From contig NZ_BBYK01000054.1 in assembly GCF_001570365.1 (NCBI RefSeq), positions 62,001 to 126,000 on the forward strand: a stretch of 64,000 bases of DNA. The letters run 5' to 3'. The translations under genes and the position numbers were made by a program. The notes under the pieces are model-generated. The model searched no databases and was not told the origin of the DNA. It worked only from the letters and a program-made list of their open reading frames with translations. Positions 51,284 through 59,945 of the stretch are shown piece after piece. Source of the stretch: Microtetraspora fusca. Lineage in GTDB: Bacteria; Actinomycetota; Actinomycetes; Streptosporangiales; Streptosporangiaceae. Position 1 is the first letter of the stretch; every line of letters starts with the position of its first letter.

Positions 51284-52195
51284 GTGTCCAGCAGCACGCC
51301 CGAAGTCAACGAGACCGCCGTCGGCACCGCCCGCGTGAAGCGGGGCATGGCCGAGATGCTCAAGGGCGGCGTCATCATGGACGTCGTCACGCCCGAGCAG
51401 GCCAAGATCGCCGAGGACGCGGGAGCGGTCGCGGTCATGGCGCTGGAGCGCGTCCCCGCCGACATCCGCGCCCAGGGCGGGGTTTCCCGGATGAGTGACC
51501 CCGACATGATCGAGGGCATCATCAGCGCCGTGTCGATCCCGGTGATGGCCAAGGCCCGGATCGGCCACTTCGTCGAGGCCCAGGTGCTGCAGGCGCTTGG
51601 CGTCGACTACATCGACGAGTCCGAGGTCCTCACCCCCGCCGACTACGCCAACCACATCGACAAGTGGCGTTTCACCGTCCCCTTCGTCTGTGGGGCCACC
51701 AACCTGGGTGAGGCGCTGCGCCGCATCACCGAGGGCGCCGCGATGATCCGCTCCAAGGGCGAGGCCGGCACCGGCGACGTCTCCAACGCCGTCACCCACA
51801 TGCGCACGATCCGCGCCGAGATCCGGCGGCTCACCTCGCTGGCCGAGGACGAGCTGTACGTCGCGGCCAAGGAGCTGCAGGCGCCGTACGAGCTGGTCGC
51901 CGAGGTGGCCAAGACCGGCAAGCTCCCGGTCGTGCTGTTCACCGCGGGCGGCATCGCCACCCCGGCCGACGCCGCGATGATGATGCAGCTCGGCGCCGAG
52001 GGCGTCTTCGTCGGCTCCGGCATCTTCAAGTCCGGCGACCCGGCCAAGCGCGCCGCCGCCATCGTCAAGGCGACCACGTTCTACGACGACCCGGACGTCG
52101 TGGCGAAGGTGTCGCGCGGCCTGGGCGAGGCCATGGTCGGCATCAACGTGGACGACATCCCGGTGCCGCACCGCCTGGCCGAGCGCGGCTGGTGA
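51284..52195 (+). CDS. pdxS: Pyridoxal 5'-phosphate synthase subunit PdxS
   Basis: A 303-residue TIM-barrel lyase that builds PLP from ribose 5-phosphate, glyceraldehyde 3-phosphate and ammonia from PdxT. The two catalytic lysines lie in VMAKARIGH (near 87) and [20 protein letters not shown] (near 153). [16 protein letters not shown] forms part of the phosphate site. It is highly conserved with SnzP of M. tuberculosis. The GTG start has GAGG upstream. A strong terminator follows, so it is not co-transcribed with pdxT. Confidence 0.96.
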   Translation: MSSSTPEVNETAVGTARVKRGMAEMLKGGVIMDVVTPEQAKIAEDAGAVAVMALERVPADIRAQGGVSRMSDPDMIEGIISAVSIPVMAKARIGHFVEAQVLQALGVDYIDESEVLTPADYANHIDKWRFTVPFVCGATNLGEALRRITEGAAMIRSKGEAGTGDVSNAVTHMRTIRAEIRRLTSLAEDELYVAAKELQAPYELVAEVAKTGKLPVVLFTAGGIATPADAAMMMQLGAEGVFVGSGIFKSGDPAKRAAAIVKATTFYDDPDVVAKVSRGLGEAMVGINVDDIPVPHRLAERGW

Positions 52196-52229
52196 CCCGC
52201 GTGTGATCTCGCCGGTCTGATCCGCTGAG

Positions 52230-52261
52230 AAACGGCGGCCCCGCCACCGGGGCCGCCGTTT
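52230..52261 (+). terminator. Strong terminator after pdxS
   Basis: A perfect 13-bp stem (AAACGGCGGCCCC/GGGGCCGCCGTTT) with a 6-nt loop, 34 bp after the pdxS stop. The A-tract and U-tract at the stem ends favour termination on the plus strand. Confidence 0.92.
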
Positions 52262-52322
52262 CGCTTTCCGGAAGCTCCTGGAATATCAGGCATATGAGGG
52301 GCCCTCCGGGCGAATAGTTAGT

Positions 52323-52347
52323 CAGGCTAAGTTAGTATGGCAAACTA
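52323..52347 (+). promoter_or_regulatory. Leaderless promoter and operator of the second marR
   Basis: A TAGTAT -10-like box (52333-52338) ends 8 nt before the marR ATG and no SD is present. Two short palindromes overlap it: TTAG-TCAGG-CTAA just upstream and TAGT-ATGGCAA-ACTA over the start. These fit MarR autoregulation. Confidence 0.5.
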
Positions 52348-52772
52348 TGACGACGGATGACACGCAGGCGCTGGCCGAGCGCCTGTCCCGCGAACTGCGC
52401 CACCTGGTGATGCTGCTGCGCCGCACGACGGCGGGCCAGCCGATCACCACCCAGCAGTACGGCGTGCTCGGCTCCCTGGAGGGCGGCGGCCGGCGGATGA
52501 CCGAGCTGGCCGAGGAACACGGGGTGCAGCTCCCCACCATGACGGTGCAGATCAACCGGCTGGAGGACGCCGGGCTCGTCGCGCGCGCCGCCGACCCGGC
52601 CGACGCCCGCGTGCGCACCGTCGAGCTCACCGAGGAGGGCCGCGCCCGGCTGCACGCCGTAAGGGAGGCGAGGATCGCTTATCTCAGCCGCCAGCTCGGC
52701 TCCCTCACCCCCGAGGAGCGCGCCGCCATCGACGTCGCCCTGCCCGCCCTCGCCAAGCTCGGCCGAAGCTGA
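52347..52772 (+). CDS. MarR family transcriptional regulator
   Basis: A 141-residue winged-helix protein. Its HTH (about 48-75) is MTELAEEHGVQLPTMTVQIN and the wing is RAADPADARVRTVELTEEGR, the standard MarR signature with D.R. It is probably translated from a leaderless mRNA. It is followed after 11 bp by an MFS transporter, so it likely represses that exporter and itself. The pair interrupts the pdxS-pdxT neighbourhood. Confidence 0.9.
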   Translation: MTTDDTQALAERLSRELRHLVMLLRRTTAGQPITTQQYGVLGSLEGGGRRMTELAEEHGVQLPTMTVQINRLEDAGLVARAADPADARVRTVELTEEGRARLHAVREARIAYLSRQLGSLTPEERAAIDVALPALAKLGRS

Positions 52773-52783
52773 AGGAGTACCAG

Positions 52784-53992
52784 TTGTCGCAGCCATCCGG
52801 AGGACTCCTCCGTCAGCCCGTCTCGGTGTGGGCCACCGCGTTCGCCGCGGTGGTGGCCTTCATGGGGATCGGGCTCGTCGACCCCATCCTCCCGTCGATC
52901 GCGCAGGGCCTGCGGGCCACGCCCAGCCAGGTGTCGCTGCTGTTCACCAGCTACTTCCTGGTCACCGCGGTCGCGATGCTGATCACCGGCTGGTTCTCCA
53001 GCCGGATCGGCGGCAAGCGCACCCTCCTGCTCGGCCTCGCGCTCGTCGTCGTCTTCGCCGCGCTGGCCGGGACCTCCGACACGGTCGGCCAGCTCGTCGG
53101 CTTCCGTGCCGGATGGGGCCTCGGCAACGCGCTCTTCGTGGCCACCGCGCTCGCCGTGATCGTCGGCGCGGCCAGCGGCGGCGCGGAGAAGGCGATCATC
53201 CTCTACGAGGCCGCGCTCGGCCTCGGCATCTCCCTCGGCCCGCTGGTCGGGGCGCTGCTCGGCGACTGGAACTGGCGCGCGCCCTTCTTCGGCACGGCGA
53301 CGCTGATGGCCGTCGGGTTCGTCCTGATCGTGACCCTGCTCGCGCCGACGCCCAAGCCTGCCGTACGGACCCGGCTGAGCGACCCGATCCGCGCGCTGGC
53401 CCACGGCGGCCTGTCCACCACCGCCTTCACCGCGCTCTTCTACAACTTCGCGTTCTTCACCGTGCTGGCGTTCACGCCGTTCATCCTCGGCATGTCCGCG
53501 TACGGCATCGGCGCGGTGTTCTTCGGATGGGGCGTGTGCGTGGCGCTGGCCTCCGTCTTCGGCGCGCCGTGGCTGCAGCGCCGCCTCGGGTCGGTCCGCG
53601 TGCTGCTGCTCTCCCTCGCGCTGCTCGCCGTCCTCCAGGTGGGCATCGCCCTCTCCGGGCAGGCCGGGACCGTGGTCTTCGTGATCCTGTGCGGCATCCC
53701 GATCGGGTTCAACAACACGATCTTCACCGAGGCCGCGATGGAGGTGTCGGACGCGCCCCGTCCCGTCGCCTCGGCCGGCTACAACTTCGTCCGCTGGATG
53801 GGCGGGGCGCTCGCGCCGTACATCGTGACCAAGCTGGGTGAGGAGTTCGGCGAGGCCGTGCCGTACTACGTGGGGGCGGCCTGCTGCGTGGTCGGCATCG
53901 CGATCCTGTTCGCCCGGCGGCACCATCTGGCCGCGCTCGACCACGTCGACACCGATCACACCTTCCAGGACGCGTCGCCCGCACAGGCATAA
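52784..53992 (+). CDS. MFS efflux transporter (12 helices)
   Basis: A 402-residue major facilitator with 12 predicted helices. The start is [21 protein letters not shown] (helix 1, DHA1-type), motif A is [14 protein letters not shown] and motif C is [17 protein letters not shown]. The C-terminus is ...[15 protein letters not shown]. It likely exports small toxic compounds with proton exchange. The start is TTG, which is supported by AAGGAG 6 nt upstream. It forms an operon with the marR gene. Confidence 0.9.
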   Translation: MSQPSGGLLRQPVSVWATAFAAVVAFMGIGLVDPILPSIAQGLRATPSQVSLLFTSYFLVTAVAMLITGWFSSRIGGKRTLLLGLALVVVFAALAGTSDTVGQLVGFRAGWGLGNALFVATALAVIVGAASGGAEKAIILYEAALGLGISLGPLVGALLGDWNWRAPFFGTATLMAVGFVLIVTLLAPTPKPAVRTRLSDPIRALAHGGLSTTAFTALFYNFAFFTVLAFTPFILGMSAYGIGAVFFGWGVCVALASVFGAPWLQRRLGSVRVLLLSLALLAVLQVGIALSGQAGTVVFVILCGIPIGFNNTIFTEAAMEVSDAPRPVASAGYNFVRWMGGALAPYIVTKLGEEFGEAVPYYVGAACCVVGIAILFARRHHLAALDHVDTDHTFQDASPAQA

Positions 53993-54060
53993 AACATGCG
54001 GTTTGGGACGTTCTGCGCCTTGGTTCTACGCTGGGACCACCGCCGGACGAAAGGATGACC

Positions 54061-54651
54061 GTGACGACTGCGCCGCTTATCGGCGTGCTCGCCCTGCAGG
54101 GCGACGTGCGCGAGCACGCCCGCGCCATCGAGGACGCGGGGGCGAGGGCGATGGCCGTACGCCGCAGGAGCGAACTGGACGCGGTCGACGCGTTGGTCAT
54201 CCCGGGCGGGGAGTCCACCACGATGTGGAAGCTCGCGACCGCGTTCGACCTGCTCGAACCGCTCAAGCTGCGCATCAAGGAGGGGCTGCCCACGTACGGC
54301 TCCTGCGCGGGGATGATCATGCTGGCCGACCGCATCGAGGGCGGCGTCGAGGGCCAGGAGACGATCGGCGGCATCGACATGGTCGTCCGCCGCAACGCCT
54401 TCGGCCGCCAGGTCGACTCCTTTGAGGCCGACCTCGACTTCGCCGGACGCGGCACCGTCCGGGCGGTTTTCATCCGCGCACCCTGGGTCGAGTCGGTCGG
54501 CGCCGACGTGGAGGTGCTGGGCACAGCCGAGCCCGGGGGTAGGATCGTCGCGGTCCGACAGGGACCTCTGCTCGCGACGTCCTTCCACCCCGAGCTGACG
54601 GGCGACGCGCGGGTTCACTCGTATTTTGTCGAAATGGTGAGGGAGTTCTAG
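54061..54651 (+). CDS. pdxT: Pyridoxal 5'-phosphate synthase glutaminase subunit PdxT
   Basis: A 196-residue class I glutaminase that supplies ammonia to Pdx[13 protein letters not shown] is the family start. The nucleophile Cys is in GSCAGMIML near 81. The His-Glu pair is in SFHPELTGD near 180, and [10 protein letters not shown] is near 48. GTG 54061 has AAAGGA 5 nt upstream. An ATG two codons earlier is the alternative. It is 4 bp from yebC and 1.9 kb from pdxS, with the MarR-MFS pair between. Confidence 0.94.
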   Translation: MTTAPLIGVLALQGDVREHARAIEDAGARAMAVRRRSELDAVDALVIPGGESTTMWKLATAFDLLEPLKLRIKEGLPTYGSCAGMIMLADRIEGGVEGQETIGGIDMVVRRNAFGRQVDSFEADLDFAGRGTVRAVFIRAPWVESVGADVEVLGTAEPGGRIVAVRQGPLLATSFHPELTGDARVHSYFVEMVREF

Positions 54652-54654
54652 GCG

Positions 54655-55410
54655 ATGTCCGGCCACTCCAAATGGGCGACGACGAAGCACAAGAAGGCCG
54701 CGCTCGACTCCAAGCGCGGCAAGCTGTTCGCCAAGCTCATCAAGAACATCGAGGTCGCGGCCCGGACCGGCGGCCCCGACCCGGACGGCAACCCGACCCT
54801 CTACGACGCCATAACGAAGGCGCGTAAGAACTCCGTCCCCATCGACAACATCGAGCGGGCGCGCAAGCGCGGCGGCGGCCTGGAGGCCGGCGGCGCCGAC
54901 TGGCAGACCATCATGTACGAGGGCTACGCCCCGGGCGGCGTGGCCGTCCTGATCGAGTGCCTCACGGACAACCGCAACCGCGCGGCGTCCGAGGTCCGGG
55001 TCGCGCTGACCCGCAACGGCGGCTCGCTGGCCGACCCGGGTTCGGTGTCGTACATGTTCAACCGCAAGGGCGTCGTCCTCGTGCCGAGGGCCGGCGACCT
55101 CTCCGAGGACGACGTGCTGCTGGCCGTCCTCGACGCGGGCGCCGAGGAGGTCAACGACCTCGGCGACAACTTCGAGGTGGTGTGCGAGGCCACGAACCTG
55201 GTCCCGGTCCGCTCCGCCCTCCAGGACGCCGGCATCGAGTACGAGTCGGCCGAGCAGAGCTTCCTGCCGAGCATGAACATCCCGCTCGACGAGGAGGGCG
55301 CCCGCAAGGTCTTCCGCCTCATCGACGCCCTCGAGGACAGCGACGACGTGCAGAACGTCTGGGCCAACTTCGACGTCTCCGACGAGATCATGGAGAAGCT
55401 CGAGGCGTAG
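54655..55410 (+). CDS. yebC: YebC/PmpR family protein
   Basis: A 251-residue protein starting [24 protein letters not shown], the YebC/TACO1 signature. The body contains [15 protein letters not shown] and the C-terminal [13 protein letters not shown] and [13 protein letters not shown]. The family was annotated as transcription factors and is now also linked to ribosomes stalling on proline stretches. GGGAG precedes the ATG. It is co-directional and 3 bp from pdxT, as in M. tuberculosis Rv2604c-Rv2603c. Confidence 0.95.
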   Translation: MSGHSKWATTKHKKAALDSKRGKLFAKLIKNIEVAARTGGPDPDGNPTLYDAITKARKNSVPIDNIERARKRGGGLEAGGADWQTIMYEGYAPGGVAVLIECLTDNRNRAASEVRVALTRNGGSLADPGSVSYMFNRKGVVLVPRAGDLSEDDVLLAVLDAGAEEVNDLGDNFEVVCEATNLVPVRSALQDAGIEYESAEQSFLPSMNIPLDEEGARKVFRLIDALEDSDDVQNVWANFDVSDEIMEKLEA

Positions 55411-55470
55411 ATTCGCCCGTGGGTCCCGCCGCCGCCCTGTGAGCGGCGCGCGGGTCACACGGAAAATCGA

Positions 55471-55509
55471 TTGGCGCGGGACCGGTCGTCAGCATATTTT
55501 GTCCGATCG
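55471..55509 (+). promoter_or_regulatory. Promoter of the Eis-like gene
   Basis: TTGGCG (55471-55476) and TATTTT (55495-55500) are spaced by 18 bp. The start of transcription would fall at or next to the GTG at 55509, and no SD is present, so the mRNA is probably leaderless. Confidence 0.6.
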
Positions 55510-56663
55510 TGGACATTCGTGACCTCACCGTCGATGATCTCGACGCGGTGCTCGACAACCGTAAGCGGGCCTTCGGCCCCATCTCCGGCAGCGACGTCGA
55601 GACGTGGCGCGAACTGGTGGTGCCCGTGTTGCCGACCGGGCGCTTCATCGGCGCCTTCGACGGTCCCCGCCTGGTCGCCACGGCTCGGATCAACGCGTTC
55701 ACCCAGTGGTGGCACGGCCGGCCGATGCCGATGGGCGGCGTCGCGAGCGTCACCGTCGCCCCCGAGGACCGGGGCCGCGGCGTGGGCCGGGCGATCATGC
55801 AGGCCGTCATCGAGCGTACGGCCGAGCTCGGGGACGTCGTCTCCGCGCTCTACCCCGCCACCACGCCGCTCTATCGGAGCATGGGCTGGGAGCACGCGGG
55901 CGGCCTGACCAGGGCCACCCTCCCCACCGAGGCGCTGCGCGGGCTCGGCACGGACGGCCCCGGCGTCAAGCTGCGCCGGATGGGCCCCGACGACGCGCCG
56001 GAGCTGATCGCGACCATCGGGCGGATCAACGCCGCGACCCGCGCCTCCGGCCCGGTGTGCTACGACGAACGCACGTGGCGGCTGTGGCTGGCCGAGGACG
56101 ACGACTTCTGTTACATCGCCGACGACGGATTCCTGATCTACCGGTGGGACAGCGGTGACATCGAGGTCGACAACTGCGTGGCCGGATCCGAGGCCACCGC
56201 GCGGGCCCTGTGGTCCATGGTCGGCAGCGCCTCCTCGATCGCCAAGTCCGTCACGGCGATCGTCGACCCGTACGACCCGGTGCTCTGGCTGCTCCGGGAG
56301 CGGAGCAAGGACGAGATCCGGCAGACGCGCTGGATGTTCCGCGTGATCGACCTGGCCGCCGCCGTCGCGCGGCGCGGCTTCCCCGCCGGGATCTCGGTGG
56401 ACACCGTCATCCAGGTGGAGGACCCGCAGCGGCCGGCGAACAGCGGCGCCTGGCGGCTGGAGATCTCCTCGGGGGCGGGATCCGTCACCCCGTCGTCGGG
56501 AACCGGGCCCGCCTTCGGCGTCCGCGGCCTGTCCGCGCTGTTCGCGGGCGTCCCCATGGCCGCGCTGCGCCGTACCGGCCTGGTCGCGGGCGGCACCGCC
56601 GAGGACGACGAGGCGCTCGACGCGGCCTTCCACTGCGCCGCGTACATGCTCGACTACTTCTGA
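55509..56663 (+). CDS. Eis-like GNAT N-acetyltransferase
   Basis: A 384-residue protein with the three-part Eis layout. An N-terminal GNAT domain has the acetyl-CoA loop VAPEDRGRGVGRAIM near 80. A second GNAT-like domain follows, then a sterol-carrier-like C-terminal region (SGAWRLEISSGAG, RGLSALFAG) ending ...YMLDYF. In Eis the terminal Phe carboxylate acts as general base, and an aromatic terminus is kept here. Substrates in the family include aminoglycosides and polyamines. Here they are unknown. The start is GTG with a predicted leaderless promoter. Confidence 0.88.
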   Translation: MDIRDLTVDDLDAVLDNRKRAFGPISGSDVETWRELVVPVLPTGRFIGAFDGPRLVATARINAFTQWWHGRPMPMGGVASVTVAPEDRGRGVGRAIMQAVIERTAELGDVVSALYPATTPLYRSMGWEHAGGLTRATLPTEALRGLGTDGPGVKLRRMGPDDAPELIATIGRINAATRASGPVCYDERTWRLWLAEDDDFCYIADDGFLIYRWDSGDIEVDNCVAGSEATARALWSMVGSASSIAKSVTAIVDPYDPVLWLLRERSKDEIRQTRWMFRVIDLAAAVARRGFPAGISVDTVIQVEDPQRPANSGAWRLEISSGAGSVTPSSGTGPAFGVRGLSALFAGVPMAALRRTGLVAGGTAEDDEALDAAFHCAAYMLDYF

Positions 56664-56758
56664 TCCGCCGTTACCCGTGATCTCGCGCCTCCGCCGGGAG
56701 TAGAGTTCTTCGCCGAACACGTGTTCGGCGAAGAGTGGATCCCGGGGGAGGCGTTCTC

Positions 56759-57343
56759 GTGCGGTTGCCCGAGCTGAGGGTGATGGGGGTCGATCCGGGG
56801 CTGACCCGGTGCGGCCTCGGAGCGGTCGAGGGCCGTCCGGGCGCGCCGCTGCGCATGGTGGCCGTCGGCGTGGTGCGCACGCCCGCCGAGGACGACATCG
56901 GCGCCCGGCTGGTCGCCATCGAGGCCGAGATCGAGCGCTGGCTCGACGAGATCAAGCCCGACGCGGTGGCCGTGGAGCGCGTCTTCGCCCAGCACAACGT
57001 GCGCACGGTCATGGGCACCGCGCAGGCGTCCGCGGTCGCCATCACCTGCGCCGCGCGGCGCGGCCTGCCGGTCGCGCTGCACACGCCGAGCGAGGTCAAG
57101 GCCGCCATCACCGGGAACGGCAACGCCGACAAGAAGCAGGTCGGCACCATGGTGACCCGCGTGCTCAGGCTCGACGCCATGCCGAAGCCCGCCGACGCCG
57201 CCGACGCCCTGGCCCTCGCCATCTGCCACGTCTGGCGCGGCGGCGCGCAGAACCGGCTGGCCCAGGCCCTGGCCGGGCGGGGACGACCCGGCGCGGCCGT
57301 CGCGCTCCAGCCGGGGTACCGCCATCCCGGGGCCGGGCGGTGA
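56759..57343 (+). CDS. ruvC: Holliday junction endonuclease RuvC
   Basis: A 194-residue RNase H-fold resolvase that nicks Holliday junctions. Acidic residues are in [12 protein letters not shown] (near 12), [12 protein letters not shown] (near 72) and the C-terminal [14 protein letters not shown] (near 142-145), and KKQVG..VTRVL is also typical. GTG 56759 was picked because GGGGGAGG lies 7 nt upstream and length fits RuvC. A perfect-looking inverted CGAACACGTGTTCG lies in the leader at about 56713. It is first in ruvC-ruvA-ruvB. Confidence 0.95.
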   Translation: MRLPELRVMGVDPGLTRCGLGAVEGRPGAPLRMVAVGVVRTPAEDDIGARLVAIEAEIERWLDEIKPDAVAVERVFAQHNVRTVMGTAQASAVAITCAARRGLPVALHTPSEVKAAITGNGNADKKQVGTMVTRVLRLDAMPKPADAADALALAICHVWRGGAQNRLAQALAGRGRPGAAVALQPGYRHPGAGR

Positions 57344-57437
57344 CCCGGGAGACGTCGCCGGCCGCGGCGATGTCGGCGGCTTCTGGTAGGACTGGGGTCC
57401 GCGAGGCAGGGCGGGCCGATGGGGGAGGGAACGCGCA

Positions 57438-58061
57438 GTGATCGCATCCGTGGCGGGCCGGGTGGCCGGGGTCGGGCCGGAGGCCGCCGTGATCGAGGTC
57501 GGCGGGGTCGGCATGCTGGTGCACTGCACGCCCGGCACGCTGGCCGGGTTGCGGGTGGGCGAGCCCGGCAGGCTCGCCACCTCGCTCGTGGTTCGCGAGG
57601 AGTCGCTCACGCTGTACGGCTTCGCCTCCGAGGACGAGCGGACCGTGTTCGAGATGCTGCAGACGGCGAGCGGAGTGGGGCCGCGCATCGCGCTCGCCAT
57701 GCTTGCCGTCCACACGCCGAGCGCGCTGCGGGTGGCCGTCGCGACCGCCGACATCAAGGCGCTGACCATGGTCCCCGGCATCGGCCAGAAGGGCGCCCAG
57801 CGCATCGTCCTGGAGCTCAAGGGCAAGCTCGGCACCCCGGAGGACGCGGTCAACGCCGCGCTCGGCGGCGGCGCGCCGGTGCCGCCTCCCTGGCGCGACC
57901 AGGTCCACTCCGGCCTGGTCGGCCTCGGATACTCGGCCAAGGACGCGGACGAGGCCGTCGCCGCGGTGGCGCCCGAGGCCGACGCAGAGGTGGCGGCCGG
58001 CCGGTCCCCCCAGGTCGCCGTGCTGCTCAAGTCGGCCCTGCGGGCGCTGAGCGTCCGGTGA
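57438..58061 (+). CDS. ruvA: Holliday junction helicase subunit RuvA
   Basis: A 207-residue protein. The N-terminal OB domain is [25 protein letters not shown]. Two helix-hairpin-helix motifs include [15 protein letters not shown] and [20 protein letters not shown]. The C-terminal domain III is at about 145-205 ([16 protein letters not shown]). It binds the four-way junction and loads RuvB. GTG has GGGGGAGGGA upstream. The 94-bp gap to ruvC holds no hairpin of note. Confidence 0.96.
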   Translation: MIASVAGRVAGVGPEAAVIEVGGVGMLVHCTPGTLAGLRVGEPGRLATSLVVREESLTLYGFASEDERTVFEMLQTASGVGPRIALAMLAVHTPSALRVAVATADIKALTMVPGIGQKGAQRIVLELKGKLGTPEDAVNAALGGGAPVPPPWRDQVHSGLVGLGYSAKDADEAVAAVAPEADAEVAAGRSPQVAVLLKSALRALSVR

Positions 58062-58110
58062 GTCGTCCGATGAACGTTTCAGCGCGCCACCGGCGACGGG
58101 GGAGGCAGTC

Positions 58111-59127
58111 ATGAGCATCGAGCGCGACCTGGTGTCGCCCGACGCCGAGGGGGACGAGCACGCCATCGAGGCGGCGCTGCGTCCCCGCCGCCTGGAGGAG
58201 TTCATCGGCCAGGGGAGGGTGCGCGAGCAGCTCTCGCTGGTGCTGGAGAGCGCCCTGCGCCGCAACCGGCCGCCGGACCACGTGCTGATGAGCGGCGGCC
58301 CTGGCCTGGGCAAGACCACGCTCGCCATGATCATCGCGGCCGAGCTGGGCGCGCCGCTCCGGATGACCTCCGGCCCGGCGCTGGAACGCGCCGGCGATCT
58401 CGCCGCGATCCTCTCGACCCTCTCCGAGGGCGAGGTCCTCTTCATCGACGAGATCCACCGCATGGCCCGCCCGGCCGAGGAGATGCTGTACCTCGCGATG
58501 GAGGACTTCCGGGTCGACATCGTGGTCGGCAAGGGGCCGGGCGCCACGTCCATCCCGCTGGACATCGCGCCGTTCACGCTGGTCGGGGCGACCACGCGCG
58601 CCGGGCTGCTCCCGGCGCCGCTGCGCGACCGCTTCGGCTTCACCGCCCACATGGACTTCTACGAGGTGCCGGAGCTGGAGCAGGTGCTGCACAGATCCGC
58701 GCGGCTGCTGTCCGTCGATCTTCCCGGCGAGGGCGCGCACGAGATCGCCCGCCGGTCCCGCGGGACGCCCCGCATCGCCAACCGCCTGCTGCGCCGGGTT
58801 CGCGACTTCTCCGAGGTGCGCGCCGAGGGCGTGGTCACCCGCGAGGTGGCCGCCGCCGCGCTCAACCTCTACGAGGTGGACGGCGAGGGCCTGGACCGGC
58901 TCGACCGCGCCGTGCTCGGGGCGCTGCTGCGCAAGTTCGGCGGCGGCCCGGTCGGGTTGTCCACGCTCGCCGTGGCGGTGGGGGAGGAGCCGGAGACCGT
59001 GGAGGTGGTGGCGGAGCCGTTCCTCGTTCGGCAGGGCCTGCTGGCCCGCACACCGCGGGGTCGCGTGGCGACCGCGGCGGCCTGGACGCACCTCGGCCTG
59101 ATCCCGCCCCCGGACGCCCCCTTCTGA
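58111..59127 (+). CDS. ruvB: Holliday junction branch-migration ATPase RuvB
   Basis: A 338-residue AAA+ motor. The conserved start [20 protein letters not shown], Walker [12 protein letters not shown], Walker [11 protein letters not shown], sensor 1 LVGATTRAG and the arginine finger in LRDRFGF are visible. The C-terminal winged helix ends ..[15 protein letters not shown]. It drives branch migration with RuvA. GGGGGAGG precedes the ATG. It lies 49 bp after ruvA. Confidence 0.97.
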   Translation: MSIERDLVSPDAEGDEHAIEAALRPRRLEEFIGQGRVREQLSLVLESALRRNRPPDHVLMSGGPGLGKTTLAMIIAAELGAPLRMTSGPALERAGDLAAILSTLSEGEVLFIDEIHRMARPAEEMLYLAMEDFRVDIVVGKGPGATSIPLDIAPFTLVGATTRAGLLPAPLRDRFGFTAHMDFYEVPELEQVLHRSARLLSVDLPGEGAHEIARRSRGTPRIANRLLRRVRDFSEVRAEGVVTREVAAAALNLYEVDGEGLDRLDRAVLGALLRKFGGGPVGLSTLAVAVGEEPETVEVVAEPFLVRQGLLARTPRGRVATAAAWTHLGLIPPPDAPF

Positions 59128-59477
59128 ACCGCGCGGCCGTTCCGCTTCCGCTGGAGGAGTGGCGGAGCCGTGAATGACCGACGACGAAAGCCGTGCATTT
59201 CTTGAATGACGGAGAAATATCAGGGGGGCCGAAGTCGGTCGAGAAGGGCGCATCAGCCGTGCATGGTCACAGATCGGTTGCAAAGACGCTGAAATGGGCA
59301 CTTTCCCGCGTGCCATATCGTGGGTTCGTTGCCGCTCTTCGAGCGGCTCGCCTACACTGCGTGGCTTGACCGGCCGCTTACGCTGACACTTCTCGGCGAC
59401 GCGGTCGCGGCGCGCAAAACGCCTAACTGGACCTCCGGTGTCAAGCCGGTTCATCACCTAATGGAAGGGTGGCCCCC
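59128..59477 (+). other. Intergenic region between ruvB and yajC
   Basis: This 350-bp stretch has no convincing gene. It contains two short repeats TGAATGAC-x-GA near 59172 and 59203 and a probable promoter at 59329-59358. A second TTGACC is near 59366. The expected yajC leader is about 115 nt. Confidence 0.55.
59329..59358 (+). promoter_or_regulatory. Promoter of the yajC-secD-secF operon
   Basis: TTGCCG (59329-59334) and TACACT (59353-59358) are separated by 18 bp, close to a main-sigma-factor promoter of actinomycetes. Confidence 0.5.
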
Positions 59478-59903
59478 GTGGGCAACAACCCGCTTGGGAC
59501 GTTTCTGCCACTGATCTTGCTGGTAGTGGTGTTCTACTTCCTGCTGATCCGCCCCCAGCGCAAGCGTCAGCAGGAGCAGCTGCAGATGCAGAACACGCTT
59601 ACGCCGGGCGCGCGCGTCATGACCACCACGGGTCTGTTCGGCACCGTGGTGGGCCTCCAGGACGAGGACGTCATCCTGGAGATCGCGCCGGGTGTGGAGA
59701 CCCGCTGGGTCAAGGCCGCGATCGGTCGCGTTGTGACTCCCGTTGACGGTGCCGACGCCGACGAGACGGATGCTGCCCAGTCCGTGGCGCAAGAGGGCGT
59801 TCGCGACGACGCCCATGAGGACATTCAGAAAGACAAGGGCGAGCAGGTGACCGAGACCTCCGAAGACGGGGGCGCCAAGGACTCGAGCACCAAGCAGTCC
59901 TGA
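59478..59903 (+). CDS. yajC: Preprotein translocase subunit YajC
   Basis: A 141-residue protein. One helix (about 8-27, PLILLVVVFYFLLIRPQRKRQ) is followed by the conserved NTLTPGARVMTTTGLFGTVV and a long acidic tail with many Asp/Glu/Lys residues. YajC joins SecDF-YidC at the translocon. GTG 59478 has GGAAGG 9 nt upstream. A GTG at 59469 sits directly on that SD. The acidic tail is longer than in most bacteria, as usual in actinomycetes. Confidence 0.92.
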   Translation: MGNNPLGTFLPLILLVVVFYFLLIRPQRKRQQEQLQMQNTLTPGARVMTTTGLFGTVVGLQDEDVILEIAPGVETRWVKAAIGRVVTPVDGADADETDAAQSVAQEGVRDDAHEDIQKDKGEQVTETSEDGGAKDSSTKQS

Positions 59904-59945
59904 CCACGCTCACTGAAGATCCCTTGACGAAAGAGTCGACCACCA

